Source: JAKSSM01 sp045629065 (GTDB taxonomy: Bacteria; Bacillota; Clostridia; Peptostreptococcales; Anaerovoracaceae). Taken from it: a stretch of DNA of 6,255 nt. The translations under genes and the position numbers were made by a program. The stretch lies in assembly GCA_045629065.1 (NCBI GenBank), contig JAZQQK010000022.1, positions 1-6,255 of the forward strand. The letters run 5' to 3'. Position 1 is the first letter of the stretch; each line of letters begins with the position of its first letter. Below the pieces are notes generated by a model. The model worked only from the letters and a program-made list of their open reading frames with translations. It did not search any database and had not been told where the DNA came from. Shown one piece after another: positions 6,186-6,255 of this stretch.

Positions 6186-6255
6186 ATTTTCTGATGAGCT
6201 TTTCTAATTCTTCTTCTGTGAAAACTCGTCCAGAACGAGTTGTGTTGTTGTTATC
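6184..6255 (-). CDS. C-terminal 23 residues of an unidentified upstream gene (partial)
   Basis: From the right edge, one minus-strand frame reads DNNNTTRSGRVFTEEELEKL then IRK and ends at TAG (6184-6186). Of the other two frames, one meets a stop within its first codons and the other stops mid-way with no relation to the downstream ribosome binding site. This frame ends exactly where the next gene's AGGAG begins, as expected for an operon. The tail is hydrophilic: an Asn/Thr stretch followed by a short probable amphipathic helix. I do not recognise the family, and 23 residues are too few to assign one. Confidence 0.65.
   Translation of the reverse strand, partial: DNNNTTRSGRVFTEEELEKLIRK
6223..6241 (-). 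repeat. Perfect 7-bp inverted repeat inside the upstream gene's 3' end
   Basis: AACTCGT and ACGAGTT are separated by the five-nucleotide loop TCTGG on the minus strand, followed by two further T residues. It lies within the coding tail that ends at 6184, and the T-run is too short for a confident intrinsic terminator. It may be a weak pause or an RNA-stability element, or chance. Confidence 0.35.

Overview
The window is a tightly packed stretch in which every supportable gene lies on the minus strand. From right to left, in the direction of transcription, it holds: the last 23 codons of an unidentified gene (6184-6255); a large zinc-ribbon, single-pass membrane protein (4093-6174); a UPF0182/COG1615 family multi-pass membrane protein (1211-4090); and the N-terminal 382 residues of a divergent glutamine synthetase cut by the left edge (1-1148). 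Plus-strand reading frames are short, overlap these genes and show no recognisable protein features. No RNA gene, mobile element, CRISPR array or convincing promoter is visible, and no gene-free stretch exceeds 62 bases.

The sequence suggests a low-to-moderate-GC Gram-positive bacterium, most likely an anaerobic member of Clostridia. The reasons are strong AGGAGG-type ribosome binding sites, the large GGV/EQLEID-type glutamine synthetase, and a UPF0182 protein preceded by a zinc-ribbon membrane protein. This placement is inference; no taxonomic marker is present.

The first three genes are joined by gaps of 9 and 2 nucleotides. Each ribosome binding site overlaps or sits inside the preceding gene's end, so they are almost certainly co-transcribed and translationally coupled. 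The two membrane proteins have compatible topologies: the zinc-ribbon protein has a cytosolic zinc finger and a very long acidic, repeat-containing disordered region, one membrane helix and an outside domain of about 185 residues. The UPF0182 protein has seven predicted membrane helices and an outside domain of about 600 residues. A membrane complex of unknown function is the most interesting hypothesis here. The glutamine synthetase follows after 62 nucleotides that contain a weak hairpin. It has its own very strong ribosome binding site, so it may be the distal operon gene or a separately tuned nitrogen-assimilation gene with no functional tie to the pair.
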